From contig NZ_CP092099.1 of assembly GCF_022259695.1 (NCBI RefSeq), forward strand, positions 1,162,471 through 1,226,470: a DNA stretch of 64,000 nucleotides, written 5' to 3'. Below, in pieces: positions 1 to 8,725 of the stretch; position 1 is the first letter of the stretch; the number at the start of each line of letters is the position of its first letter. The notes under the pieces are model-generated. The model had not been told where the DNA came from. It was given only the letters and a program-made list of their open reading frames with translations, and made no database searches. This DNA is from Flaviramulus sp. BrNp1-15 (lineage in GTDB: Bacteria > Bacteroidota > Bacteroidia > Flavobacteriales > Flavobacteriaceae). A program made the translations under genes and the position numbers.

Positions 1-488
1 ACCGTTTCGTATACTTCGTCAACAATTTCTTTGGTTGCAACAGCAGGATCGTAAAATACTTCCTGTGCCTTCTTTTTAATTACTTCGTAATCGCTACGTT
101 TTGTGTATCCTCCTCCCATAGCACTTTCGTAAAGTCCAGAACTTCCTGTAATAATTAATGCTTTTACCGTTTCAGGGAACAATTTTGTGTGGTATAAACC
201 TATATGACCACCTAACGAATTTCCTAACAAAATAACTTCATTATAGCCTTTAAATATTATAAAATCGTGTAAGTATTTAGAGAAGCTTTTTACATTGGTT
301 TTTAGTAAAGACATGGAGTAAATTGGTAACTCTGGTATAATAATTTTGTACCCTTTTTTACTAAAATAATCCGATACTTCACTAAAGTTACTTAAGCCTC
401 CCATAAGACCATGTAAGACGATAATTGGTGTGCCTTCACCTACTTCAATGTAACTGTAATTTCCTTCTTTTTTTAATCTATGCGCCAT
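1..488 (-). CDS. alpha/beta hydrolase, 5' part (runs off left edge)
   Basis: The reading frame starts with ATG at 486-488 on the minus strand and stays open to the window edge, giving 162 codons of an incomplete protein. An oxyanion-type LHGLMGG stretch lies near residues 25-31 and the nucleophile elbow GNSLGG places the catalytic serine at residue 91, both in the expected order for an alpha/beta hydrolase. The acid and histidine of the triad would lie beyond the edge. In flavobacteria a hydrolase of this kind commonly sits divergent from mraZ (known context, from memory). Substrate unknown. It is divergent from the dcw operon and shares the 348-bp intergenic region with it. Confidence 0.85.
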   Translation of the reverse strand, partial: MAHRLKKEGNYSYIEVGEGTPIIVLHGLMGGLSNFSEVSDYFSKKGYKIIIPELPIYSMSLLKTNVKSFSKYLHDFIIFKGYNEVILLGNSLGGHIGLYHTKLFPETVKALIITGSSGLYESAMGGGYTKRSDYEVIKKKAQEVFYDPAVATKEIVDEVYET

Positions 489-760
489 TAATTAGTTAGT
501 CATTGCGTTAAAAACAAATATAGTTATTTCATTCATATTTCAATCATTTTAATGAATTGAAAAATACTCTTAAAAAGAATGATTCAAAATTGAGCATTCA
601 TTTAAAATAAGTTGCGAAAATAATGATTTTAAAATAAGATGTTAACAATATAAATATTCGTTAGCCTTTTGGTTTAATCTGTTGGTTTTAAGTAATGACA
701 CTTGATTAAGCGTTTAAAAATGCATTATAAACCGTATTTAATCGAAAATTTATTAACAAA

Positions 761-786
761 GTGGTACAAAGTGGTAATATGTGGTA
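761..786 (+). promoter_or_regulatory. putative MraZ operator (three direct repeats)
   Basis: GTGGTA occurs at 761-766, 771-776 and 781-786, an exact 10-bp period. MraZ proteins of other bacteria bind short GTG-containing direct repeats one helical turn apart upstream of their own gene, so this is the expected autoregulatory site. It lies where the -33 element should be, just upstream of the -7 element at 797-804, which suggests repression by occlusion. The rest of the 489-836 gap (348 bp) is AT-rich leader in which I see no gene. Confidence 0.75.
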
Positions 787-796
787 AATTTTTCAA

Positions 797-804
797 TATA
801 TTTG
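797..804 (+). promoter_or_regulatory. mraZ promoter -7 element
   Basis: TATATTTG matches the Bacteroidetes TAnnTTTG -7 consensus. It lies 33 bp before the mraZ start. No clear -33 TTG is present at the usual spacing; the GTGGTA repeats occupy that position instead. Confidence 0.6.
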
Positions 805-836
805 AAACTTAAAGATTTAATTTTTCGAAAACCGCT

Positions 837-1307
837 TTGGACTTAATAACAGGCACATACGATTGTAAAGTTGATGCAAAAGGCAGATTAATGATGCCTG
901 CTGCAATCAAAAAACAACTGTCTTCAGTTTTGCAAGATGGGTTTGTGTTGCGTCGTTCGGTGTTTCAAAAATGTTTAGAGTTGTATCCAATGGGTGAGTG
1001 GCAAATACTCATGCAGAAAATGAACAAGCTTAATAAGTTCAAGAAAAAGAACAACGATTTTATTAGAAGATTTACAGCGGGAGCTAAAATGGTTGAGGTT
1101 GATGTGAATGGACGTTTGTTAGTGCCTAAGGATTTAACGGTTTTTGCAAATATTTCAAAAAATATAGTGGTGGCCTCTGCTATAAATATCATTGAAATCT
1201 GGGATAAAGATTTATACGAACAAGCTATTGATGATGCAGCTGTTGATTTTGCTGATTTAGCTGAAGAAGTAATGGGACAAGATGATGATGACCATGGAAT
1301 ATCATAA
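837..1307 (+). CDS. mraZ: transcriptional regulator MraZ
   Basis: This 156-residue protein carries the two tandem AbrB/MraZ repeats, with the DAKGRL signature near residue 14 and the matching DVNGRL signature in the second half near residue 88. MraZ forms a ring oligomer that binds direct repeats upstream of the dcw operon and tunes its expression. The start is TTG: homologues begin with the same (hydrophobic)-GTY-C-K pattern, so the frame position is well supported although the codon is non-standard. It is the first gene of the operon and overlaps rsmH by 14 bp. The GTGGTA repeats at 761-786 are the likely target of the protein itself. Confidence 0.95.
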   Translation: MDLITGTYDCKVDAKGRLMMPAAIKKQLSSVLQDGFVLRRSVFQKCLELYPMGEWQILMQKMNKLNKFKKKNNDFIRRFTAGAKMVEVDVNGRLLVPKDLTVFANISKNIVVASAINIIEIWDKDLYEQAIDDAAVDFADLAEEVMGQDDDDHGIS

Positions 1308-2190
1308 CCCTGTACTTTTAAAAGAAACCGTTGATGGGTTAAATATTAATCCGGATGGGGTTTATGTGGATGTCACTTTTGGTGGTGGTGGTCACAGTAA
1401 AGAAATATTAAAACGTCTTAGTGATAGAGGAAAGTTGTTTGCTTTCGATCAAGATTTAGATGCTCTTGAAAATGCTATTGATGATTCTAGATTTACTTTA
1501 ATAAATGAAAATTTCAGGCATATAAGACGGTTTTTGCGTTTTTATGGTGTTAAAGAAGTGGATGGGGTTTTGGCAGATTTTGGTGTGTCTTCACATCAAT
1601 TTGATGTGGCAGAACGTGGTTTTTCAACACGTTTTGAAGCTGATTTAGATATGCGGATGAATCAGGAAAGTGAATTATCGGCATTTCATGTGGTAAATGA
1701 ATATAGTGAAGAGCGGTTAAAACAAGTGTTTTCGGAATATGGAGAGCTACGCGCTGCACCAGCTATGGCAAGATTAATTTTAGAGCATAGAGAAAAAGAG
1801 CCAATTGTAACAAGTGAGCAATTAAAGGGTGTGTTAAAAAAGTTTTTACCACCAAGGCATGAAAATAAAGTGTTGGCTCAAATATATCAAGCTATTAGAA
1901 TTGAAGTTAATCAAGAGTTAGAAGCGTTAAAAGAATTTTTGCAACAAACACCAGAAATCTTAAAAAAAGGAGGTCGGTTAAGTGTTATTTCTTATCACTC
2001 TCTTGAAGATAGATTGGTAAAACGATTTATAAGAAATGGCATGTTTGAAGGAGAACCGGAACGCGATATGTTTGGAAACTTTGAGGTGCCTTTAAAAAAA
2101 GTAAATGGTTTAATCGTGCCAACAGCACAGGAGATAAAAAGTAATAGTAGGGCTAGAAGTGCGAAGCTTAGAATTGCGGAGAAATTATAA
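1294..2190 (+). CDS. rsmH: 16S rRNA (cytosine(1402)-N(4))-methyltransferase
   Basis: RsmH methylates N4 of C1402 in 16S rRNA using S-adenosylmethionine. The protein starts MEYHNPVLL, followed by a glycine-rich SAM-binding loop (FGGGGHS) near residues 28-34, and ends with the family's conserved RSAKLR segment. I choose the ATG at 1294 because homologues start at MxYHxPVLL; in-frame ATGs at 1282, 1285 and 1288 would only add a Met-rich tail. The resulting 298 residues is a normal length. It overlaps mraZ by 14 bp and abuts ftsL, indicating translational coupling. Confidence 0.95.
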   Translation: MEYHNPVLLKETVDGLNINPDGVYVDVTFGGGGHSKEILKRLSDRGKLFAFDQDLDALENAIDDSRFTLINENFRHIRRFLRFYGVKEVDGVLADFGVSSHQFDVAERGFSTRFEADLDMRMNQESELSAFHVVNEYSEERLKQVFSEYGELRAAPAMARLILEHREKEPIVTSEQLKGVLKKFLPPRHENKVLAQIYQAIRIEVNQELEALKEFLQQTPEILKKGGRLSVISYHSLEDRLVKRFIRNGMFEGEPERDMFGNFEVPLKKVNGLIVPTAQEIKSNSRARSAKLRIAEKL

Positions 2191-2508
2191 ATGAAAAAAA
2201 GCATATACAACATATTAAAAGGTACTTTTTTAGTTAGCGATGATTCTTTTAAAAACTGGAGATTCATCCTTGTTATTTCTGGTCTGGCTATAATTATGAT
2301 AGCGAGTTCACACAGTGCAGATAAAAAAGTATATGAAATTGCACGATTAAAAAATGAAGTAAAAGAAATGCGATCTGCCTTTGTTGATGGGCGGTCAAAA
2401 CTCATGAAGCTTAAAATGGAGTCGCATGTAGTTAGTGTAATGAAAGAAAAGGGCTTGTCGCCTTCGGTGATTCCACCAAAAAAAATAAAAGTAAAAACCC
2501 AAAACTGA
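2191..2508 (+). CDS. ftsL: FtsL-like cell division protein
   Basis: A 105-residue bitopic protein with a short cytoplasmic N-terminus, one membrane segment around residues 25-41, then a heptad-rich periplasmic helix (roughly residues 46-80). This layout, the position between rsmH and ftsI, and the length match FtsL, which scaffolds the FtsQLB division complex. Sequence conservation of FtsL is always low, so the call rests mainly on context and topology. It begins immediately after the rsmH stop codon. Confidence 0.8.
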   Translation: MKKSIYNILKGTFLVSDDSFKNWRFILVISGLAIIMIASSHSADKKVYEIARLKNEVKEMRSAFVDGRSKLMKLKMESHVVSVMKEKGLSPSVIPPKKIKVKTQN

Positions 2509-2518
2509 TAATTAACTC

Positions 2519-4534
2519 TTGGCAGTAAGCGAGAAAAACATATTAAACCGATTGTACTTTATTGCAGGATGTATGTTCATCTTCGGAGTGGCTGTGGTAT
2601 TTAAATTGCTAAGTATTCAGTTTATACAAGGTGATAAATACAGAGCGCTTGCTACAGAACGTGTTGTTAAAGATGTAGTGATACCTGCAAATAGAGGAAA
2701 TGTGTATTCTGTAAATGGTAATTTGTTAGCAACTTCAATTCCAAAATATGATATTAGAATTGATGCCTTAACGCCTTCGCTTTACACTTTTGAAAAATAT
2801 CTGAAGCCATTATGCGATTCGCTTTCAAAATATTCGGGTAAATCTTCAGCAAAACTTGAAAAAGACTTAAGACGAGCAAGAGCTAATAAAAATAGATATT
2901 ATCTGTTAGCTAGAAATATTGGCTATTCAGATTACATACGATTACGAAATTTTCCTTTACTGGAACTTGGTGCATTTAAAGGCGGTTTAATTGTAGAGCA
3001 AACTACAAAACGTGAACACCCAATGGGTGGAATTGCACAAAGAACCATTGGTTATGAGCGTTGGGATGAAGAAGGTAATGTTACAAGACCGGGTATTGAT
3101 GGCGCTTTTGGGGTGAAATATTTACGTGGTGTTGATGGAAAACGTAAAAAACAGCAAATAGGAAAAGGGCAGTGGAAACCATTAAGTGATGCTAATGAAG
3201 TTGAACCGCAAGATGGATACGATGTTTATACAACTATAGATGTTAATATACAAGATATTGCACATCATGCTTTATTGGAGCAACTTGAAAAATATAAAGC
3301 AGACCACGGTTGTGTGGTAGTAATGGAAACTAAAACTGGTGAAATTCGTGCGATTTCAAATTTAGGAAGAAATAAAAATGGTCATTATTACGAACGACTA
3401 AATTATGCAGTTGGAGAAAGTCATGAGTCAGGTTCTACGTTTAAACTAATGGCTTTGGCTGCTGCTTTTGAAGATAAGTTGGTAGATACAAGTGATGTGG
3501 TAGATACTGAAAAAGGCATTGTAAGATATTATGGTAAATCAGTTCGCGACTCAAAGCATGGTGGATATGGTAAAATATCCATATCTGAGGCTTTTGAAGT
3601 TTCATCTAACACGGGTATTGTAAAAGCAATTGATAAGGCTTACAAAAAACAGCCAGAAAAGTTTGTAGATAGGTTGTACAAAATGAATCTTAATCAAGAT
3701 TTAAATCTTCCAATTATAGGTGAACCAAAACCAATTATTCCAGATCCTAGAATTAAAAATGGACGTTGGAGTGGTATTGCATTGCAATGGATGGCTTATG
3801 GTTACGGGGTTTCATTTACACCTTTGCAAACACTAGCGTTTTATAACGCGGTGGCGAATGATGGTGTTATGGTAAAGCCTAGGTTTTTAAGAGAGGTTAA
3901 AGAATTTGATAGAGTAGTAGAGCCTTTTAAAGAAGAGGTTATTAATAAACAAATATGCTCTAAAGAAACTATTTTAAAGTTGCAACAACTTCTTAAAAAC
4001 GTAGTTGAAAAAGAACATGGAACAGGGCATAGGTTGTATTCTGATAACTTCTCAATGGCAGGAAAAACAGGAACCTGTCAAAAAGATTATAAGGATAAAG
4101 AGAAATTAAATTATATCTCATCGTTCGCAGGGTATTTTCCAGCAGATAATCCTAAATATTCATGCATTGTGGTTATACACGAGCCAGATAAAAGTGTTGG
4201 GTATTATGGTGCAGATGTTTCGGGACCTGTGTTTAAAAAAGTAGCTCAAAAAATATTTATAGACACACCTATTGTAGATGAAGTTGAAACGCTTGATGTT
4301 AAAATAGCTTCTGTAGAAAATGAATATGAAGGTTTTTACAAAACCGCTCAAACGTATAAAACCATTATGCCAAATCTAGTGGGTATGCCAGCAATGGATG
4401 CTGTGGTGCTTCTAGAAAATATGCAGATAGATGTTAGGGTAAAATTAGAAGGTAATGGTGTTGTAAAAGCGCAATCTGTTGATAAGAATACAGAATTAAA
4501 GAATAATCAAACCGTAGTACTAACCGCTTCATGA
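2519..4534 (+). CDS. ftsI: division-specific penicillin-binding protein (transpeptidase) with PASTA domain
   Basis: FtsI cross-links septal peptidoglycan. It has an N-terminal membrane anchor (residues about 12-32), a dimerisation domain, and a transpeptidase domain with all three active-site motifs visible: S306-T-F-K309, S362-S-N364 and K516-T-G-T519. The C-terminal ~60 residues (from the IMPNLVGM stretch) form a PASTA domain. Start is TTG at 2519, shortly after ftsL; there is no in-frame ATG upstream of the membrane anchor. The stop codon overlaps the murE start by 4 bp (ATGA), typical of coupled translation. Confidence 0.95.
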   Translation: MAVSEKNILNRLYFIAGCMFIFGVAVVFKLLSIQFIQGDKYRALATERVVKDVVIPANRGNVYSVNGNLLATSIPKYDIRIDALTPSLYTFEKYLKPLCDSLSKYSGKSSAKLEKDLRRARANKNRYYLLARNIGYSDYIRLRNFPLLELGAFKGGLIVEQTTKREHPMGGIAQRTIGYERWDEEGNVTRPGIDGAFGVKYLRGVDGKRKKQQIGKGQWKPLSDANEVEPQDGYDVYTTIDVNIQDIAHHALLEQLEKYKADHGCVVVMETKTGEIRAISNLGRNKNGHYYERLNYAVGESHESGSTFKLMALAAAFEDKLVDTSDVVDTEKGIVRYYGKSVRDSKHGGYGKISISEAFEVSSNTGIVKAIDKAYKKQPEKFVDRLYKMNLNQDLNLPIIGEPKPIIPDPRIKNGRWSGIALQWMAYGYGVSFTPLQTLAFYNAVANDGVMVKPRFLREVKEFDRVVEPFKEEVINKQICSKETILKLQQLLKNVVEKEHGTGHRLYSDNFSMAGKTGTCQKDYKDKEKLNYISSFAGYFPADNPKYSCIVVIHEPDKSVGYYGADVSGPVFKKVAQKIFIDTPIVDEVETLDVKIASVENEYEGFYKTAQTYKTIMPNLVGMPAMDAVVLLENMQIDVRVKLEGNGVVKAQSVDKNTELKNNQTVVLTAS

Positions 4535-5994
4535 TAGTATTAAAAGACATATTGTATAAGGTAACTATCAACGCGGTTGTTGGAAGTACTAATATAGATG
4601 TGATTGCTGTACATTTTGATTCTCGTAAAATCAAAAGTGGCGATTTATTTGTGGCTATTAAAGGTCTTGTTGCAGACGGACATAAGTTTATAGATACGGC
4701 TATAAAAAATGGAGCAAAAAGTATTGTTTGTGAGGTGTTGCCAAATCATCTTGCAGAAGGTATTACTTATGTAGAGGTTGATAATTCTAGTAAAGCCTTA
4801 GCTATTATAGCTTCAAATTATTACGATAATCCATCAGAAAATTTAAGACTGGTTGGTGTTACAGGTACAAACGGAAAAACAACTGTAGCTAGTTTACTGT
4901 ATCAGTTATTTAAAAAAGCAGGATATAAAGTGGGGTTATTGTCTACCGTAAAAATTATGGTTGATAATACAGAATATAAGGCAACACATACTACGCCAGA
5001 TTCATTAACTATTAATACCTATCTAAATGAAATGAATGCGGCTGGAGTTGAGTTTTGTTTTATGGAAGTAAGCTCCCACGGTATTCATCAATATAGAACC
5101 GAAGGTTTGCATTTTGAAGGTGGTATATTCACAAACCTCTCGCATGATCATTTAGATTATCATAATTCATTTGCAGAATATAGAGATGTAAAAAAGAAGT
5201 TTTTTGATGAGTTGTCAGAAAAAGCTTTTGCGCTTGTAAATGTTGATGATAAAAATGGTTTGGTGATGCTGCAAAATACCAAAGCCAGAAAGTACACCTA
5301 CGCCTTAAAACAGTATGCCGATTATAAATCTCAAATATTAGAAAATCAGTTTGGAGGCTTATTGCTTAAAGTAAACGATAGTGAAGTTTGGACAAGGCTT
5401 ATTGGAAATTTTAATGCATATAACGTTTTAGCTATTTATGCTACTGCAGAATTATTAGGGCTTGAAAAAGTAGAAATACTCCGATTAATAAGCGATTTAG
5501 AAAGTGTAAGCGGACGTTTTCAATATTTAATTTCAGACGAAAAAATCACTGCAATAGTTGATTATGCACACACACCTGATGCACTTAAAAATGTGTTAGA
5601 AACCATAAATAGTATTCGTACTAAAAATGAAGAGTTAATCACTGTTGTTGGCTGTGGTGGAGATAGAGATAAAACCAAGCGCCCAAAAATGGGACATATT
5701 GCATCGGCTTTAAGTACTAAAGTAATTTTTACCAGCGATAATCCAAGAAGTGAAGTTCCTGAAACCATTATAGAAGACATAGAGAAAGGTGTAGAGCCTC
5801 AAAATTATAAAAAAACAATGTCTATAACAGACAGAAAACAGGCTATAAAAACAGCTTGTCAATTGGCGCAGCCAAACGATATCATTTTAATTGCTGGAAA
5901 AGGTCATGAAACCTATCAGGAAATTAAAGGAGAAAGATTTGATTTTGACGATTTTAAAATTGTACAAGAATTTTTAAAACAATTACAAAAGTAA
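4531..5994 (+). CDS. murE: UDP-N-acetylmuramoyl-tripeptide synthetase MurE (meso-diaminopimelate type)
   Basis: MurE adds the third stem-peptide residue to UDP-MurNAc-L-Ala-D-Glu in the cytoplasm. The ATP-binding loop TGTNGKTT lies at residues 111-118. The specificity motif DNPR is at residues 403-406; in characterised MurE enzymes this form selects meso-diaminopimelate rather than lysine, so the peptidoglycan is predicted to be DAP type, as expected for a Gram-negative. Length (487) is normal. It overlaps ftsI by 4 bp and mraY begins one base after its stop codon. Confidence 0.97.
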   Translation: MIVLKDILYKVTINAVVGSTNIDVIAVHFDSRKIKSGDLFVAIKGLVADGHKFIDTAIKNGAKSIVCEVLPNHLAEGITYVEVDNSSKALAIIASNYYDNPSENLRLVGVTGTNGKTTVASLLYQLFKKAGYKVGLLSTVKIMVDNTEYKATHTTPDSLTINTYLNEMNAAGVEFCFMEVSSHGIHQYRTEGLHFEGGIFTNLSHDHLDYHNSFAEYRDVKKKFFDELSEKAFALVNVDDKNGLVMLQNTKARKYTYALKQYADYKSQILENQFGGLLLKVNDSEVWTRLIGNFNAYNVLAIYATAELLGLEKVEILRLISDLESVSGRFQYLISDEKITAIVDYAHTPDALKNVLETINSIRTKNEELITVVGCGGDRDKTKRPKMGHIASALSTKVIFTSDNPRSEVPETIIEDIEKGVEPQNYKKTMSITDRKQAIKTACQLAQPNDIILIAGKGHETYQEIKGERFDFDDFKIVQEFLKQLQK

Positions 5995-5995
5995 T

Positions 5996-7237
5996 ATGCT
6001 GTATTATCTATTTGAATATTTAGAAAAACAGTTCCAGTTTCCTGGGGCAACACTTTTTGGGTTTTTAACTTTTAGAGCTGCTCTGGCTATGATTTTGTCG
6101 TTGTTAATTTCTACTATTTACGGTAAAAGAATCATTAAGTTTTTAAAGAAAAAACAGCTTGGTGAAACTATTAGAGACTTGGGGTTAGAAGGGCAAGCAG
6201 AAAAGGCAGGTACGCCAACAATGGGTGGAATTATTATTATTTTAGCCACTTTAATTCCGGTGGTTTTATTAGCCAAATTAGAAAACATTTATATCATCCT
6301 TTTAATAGTAACTACTATTTGGATGGGAACTATTGGTTTTATTGATGATTATATCAAAAAGTTTAAAAATGATAAAGAAGGTTTAAAAGGAAGGTTTAAA
6401 ATTTTAGGGCAGGTTGGTCTAGGTGTTATAGTGGGAATGACGCTCTTTTTTCATCAGGATGTGACTATGAAAGAAAAGCTTCCTGTTGAGGAGCAACGAG
6501 TACTTCTGGCTGAAAACCCAGATATAGAGCCTTCTAAATTGTTTCAAGATGAAGTGAAGTCAACAAAAACAACCATTCCGTTTGTAAAAGGAAACGAGTT
6601 TGACTACGCAGATTTAATTACTTGGATTAGTCCTGATTTAAAAAAGTATGCTTGGGTAATTTTTATTCTAGTTGCCATTTTTATAATCACAGCTGTTTCT
6701 AATGGTGCTAATTTAACTGATGGTATTGATGGTTTAGCTGCTGGAACTTCAGCAATTATTGTGCTCACTTTAGGGATTTTTGCATGGGTATCTGGTAATA
6801 TCATTTTTTCAGAATATCTCAATATCATGTACATCCCAAGAGTTGAAGAAATCACAATTTACATTACGGCATTTGTAGGTTCGCTTATTGGGTTTTTATG
6901 GTACAATACGTATCCGGCTCAAGTGTTTATGGGAGATACAGGGAGTTTAACCATTGGTGGGATAATAGCAGTAATTGCTATTGCTGTGCGTAAAGAATGG
7001 TTAATACCAGTGCTGTGTGGCATCTTTTTAGCCGAAAATTTATCAGTCGTTATGCAGGTAAGTTGGTTTAAATATACCAAGAAGAAATACGGTGAAGGGC
7101 GTCGCATTTTTAAAATGTCGCCGTTGCATCATCATTATCAGAAATCAGGATATCACGAAAGTAAAATAGTAACACGTTTTTGGATTATAGGTATTCTGCT
7201 TGCAATTCTTTCAATTGTAACATTGAAGATTCGATAG
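5996..7237 (+). CDS. mraY: phospho-N-acetylmuramoyl-pentapeptide transferase MraY
   Basis: MraY transfers phospho-MurNAc-pentapeptide to undecaprenyl phosphate, producing lipid I at the inner membrane. The catalytic aspartate pair D117-D118 in the DDY motif, the [10 protein letters not shown] motif and the HHH motif at 378-380 are all present, and about ten hydrophobic segments are visible. At 413 residues it is about 50 longer than the E. coli enzyme; the surplus is a charged, Pro/Glu-rich loop around residues 155-200 between membrane helices, a feature that I recall from Bacteroidetes homologues. Confidence 0.96.
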   Translation: MLYYLFEYLEKQFQFPGATLFGFLTFRAALAMILSLLISTIYGKRIIKFLKKKQLGETIRDLGLEGQAEKAGTPTMGGIIIILATLIPVVLLAKLENIYIILLIVTTIWMGTIGFIDDYIKKFKNDKEGLKGRFKILGQVGLGVIVGMTLFFHQDVTMKEKLPVEEQRVLLAENPDIEPSKLFQDEVKSTKTTIPFVKGNEFDYADLITWISPDLKKYAWVIFILVAIFIITAVSNGANLTDGIDGLAAGTSAIIVLTLGIFAWVSGNIIFSEYLNIMYIPRVEEITIYITAFVGSLIGFLWYNTYPAQVFMGDTGSLTIGGIIAVIAIAVRKEWLIPVLCGIFLAENLSVVMQVSWFKYTKKKYGEGRRIFKMSPLHHHYQKSGYHESKIVTRFWIIGILLAILSIVTLKIR

Positions 7238-7259
7238 ATAATTAAAAAACGAAATGTCT

Positions 7260-7278
7260 CACTGAGCTTGTCGAAGTG
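7260..7278 (+). repeat. short dispersed intergenic repeat
   Basis: The 19-bp unit CACTGAGCTTGTCGAAGTG fills most of the 52-bp gap between mraY and murD. The same word (as CTTCGACAAGCTCAGTG) is a familiar interspersed motif in flavobacterial genomes, from memory. Only its outer four bases are self-complementary. A single copy is seen in this window. Confidence 0.5.
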
Positions 7279-7289
7279 TTTCAATTAGA

Positions 7290-8627
7290 ATGAAAAAAGA
7301 AAGGTTAGTCATATTAGGTGGTGGAGAAAGTGGTGTTGGAACAGCGCTTTTAGGAAAGGAAAAAGGATATGACGTTTTTGTTTCCGATAAAGGAAAAATA
7401 AAAGAAAAATATAAACAAGTTCTTATACATAATGAGATTGAATGTGAAGATGAAAAACATACAGAATCTAAAATTCTAAATGCAGACGTCGTAATGAAAA
7501 GTCCTGGAATTCCAGATAAAGTGGCTTTGGTAAAACAAATTCGTGAAAAAGGAATTAAAGTGGTTTCAGAAATTGAATTTGCTTCAAAATTCACTAATGC
7601 AACCATTGTTGGGATTACTGGAAGTAATGGTAAAACAACAACCGCAACGTTAACACATCATATTTTAAAACAAGAGTTAAATGTGGGGTTAGCGGGAAAT
7701 ATTGGCGACAGTTTTGCGAAACAAGTTTTAGTAGAAGACTTTAAAAATTACGTGTTAGAGATTAGTAGTTTTCAGTTGGATGATATTATAGATTTTAAGC
7801 CAAAAATTGCAGTAATTACAAACATTACGCCAGATCATTTAGATCGATATGATTACAAGTTTGAAAACTACATCGCTTCAAAATTTAGAATAGCGATGAA
7901 TCAAACTAAAGAGGATTATTTGATTTATGATGCTGATGATGAAGTGATAATAAATCATTTAAAAAACAACCCAGTTCAATCTACATTATTACCATTTTCA
8001 TTAGAAAAAACAATTGAGAATGGCGCGTATTTAGATAAAGAAAATATAAAAATAACAATAGATAACAATCAAATAATTATGCCAACTACAAACCTAGCAT
8101 TAGAAGGAAAACATAACATTAAAAATGCCATGGCAGCTTCAACCATAGCGCATTTACTTAAAATTAGAAAGCAAACCATTAGAGAGAGTTTAGAGAATTT
8201 TCAAGGTGTAGAGCATCGTTTAGAGCAAGTACTTAAAATTAATAAAGTACAATATATAAACGACTCGAAAGCAACTAATGTAAATGCAACTTATTATGCT
8301 TTGGAAAGTATGGATGCACCAACGGTTTGGATAGTTGGGGGTACAGATAAAGGAAATAATTATGAAGAACTTTTTCCGTTTGTAAATGAAAAGGTTAAGG
8401 CAATTATTTGTTTAGGTGTTGATAACGAGAAGTTGATGAAAACCTTTGGCAATATGGTTGATGTTATTATAGAAACGCAATTTATGAGTGAAGCCGTAAA
8501 AATTGCATATAAATTAGCCGAATCAGGAGATAATGTATTGTTATCGCCAGCATGTGCAAGTTTTGATTTGTTTGAAAATTATGAAGATAGAGGGCGTCAA
8601 TTTAAAGAAGCTGTTAGAAATCTCTAA
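7290..8627 (+). CDS. murD: UDP-N-acetylmuramoylalanine--D-glutamate ligase MurD
   Basis: MurD adds D-glutamate to UDP-MurNAc-L-Ala. The N-terminal Rossmann-like domain begins with a GGGESG loop (residues 9-14), the ATP loop GITGSNGKTT spans residues 108-117, and the C-terminal ligase domain contains the NDSKATN motif typical of MurD. The 445-residue length is normal. Its flanks are unusual for this otherwise tightly packed operon: a dispersed repeat precedes it and a two-hairpin repeat follows it. Confidence 0.97.
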   Translation: MKKERLVILGGGESGVGTALLGKEKGYDVFVSDKGKIKEKYKQVLIHNEIECEDEKHTESKILNADVVMKSPGIPDKVALVKQIREKGIKVVSEIEFASKFTNATIVGITGSNGKTTTATLTHHILKQELNVGLAGNIGDSFAKQVLVEDFKNYVLEISSFQLDDIIDFKPKIAVITNITPDHLDRYDYKFENYIASKFRIAMNQTKEDYLIYDADDEVIINHLKNNPVQSTLLPFSLEKTIENGAYLDKENIKITIDNNQIIMPTTNLALEGKHNIKNAMAASTIAHLLKIRKQTIRESLENFQGVEHRLEQVLKINKVQYINDSKATNVNATYYALESMDAPTVWIVGGTDKGNNYEELFPFVNEKVKAIICLGVDNEKLMKTFGNMVDVIIETQFMSEAVKIAYKLAESGDNVLLSPACASFDLFENYEDRGRQFKEAVRNL

Positions 8628-8642
8628 AAAATCAATTGAGTC

Positions 8643-8715
8643 TTGTTATTCCGCACTTGATGCGGAATCCATAAAAAAGTAAAAAATTAGATTTCTGCTT
8701 TAGCAGGAATGACAA
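8643..8715. repeat. two-hairpin REP-like intergenic element
   Basis: Two imperfect palindromes sit side by side between murD and ftsW. Hairpin 1 pairs ATTCCGCA (8648-8655) with TGCGGAAT (8661-8668). Hairpin 2 pairs ATTTCTGC (8691-8698) with GCAGGAAT (8703-8710), with one G-U pair. The outer ends are mutually inverted (TTGTTATTCC on the left, GGAATGACAA on the right). This organisation resembles REP pairs mobilised by RAYT-type transposases; no such transposase is in the window. Confidence 0.7.
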
Positions 8716-8725
8716 AAAATAAAAA

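Noticed and set aside
761-786. CRISPR or tandem-repeat array
   Set aside because: The unit is only 6 bp with 4-bp spacers and three copies; it is far too short for CRISPR and is explained as an operator.
965-1192. Minus-strand open frame inside mraZ and many similar frames inside other genes (for example 1550-1759, 6604-6855, 27110-27466, 59868-60110)
   Set aside because: They lie entirely within well-supported genes on the other strand or frame, show no family signature and have biased composition expected of shadow frames in AT-rich coding sequence.
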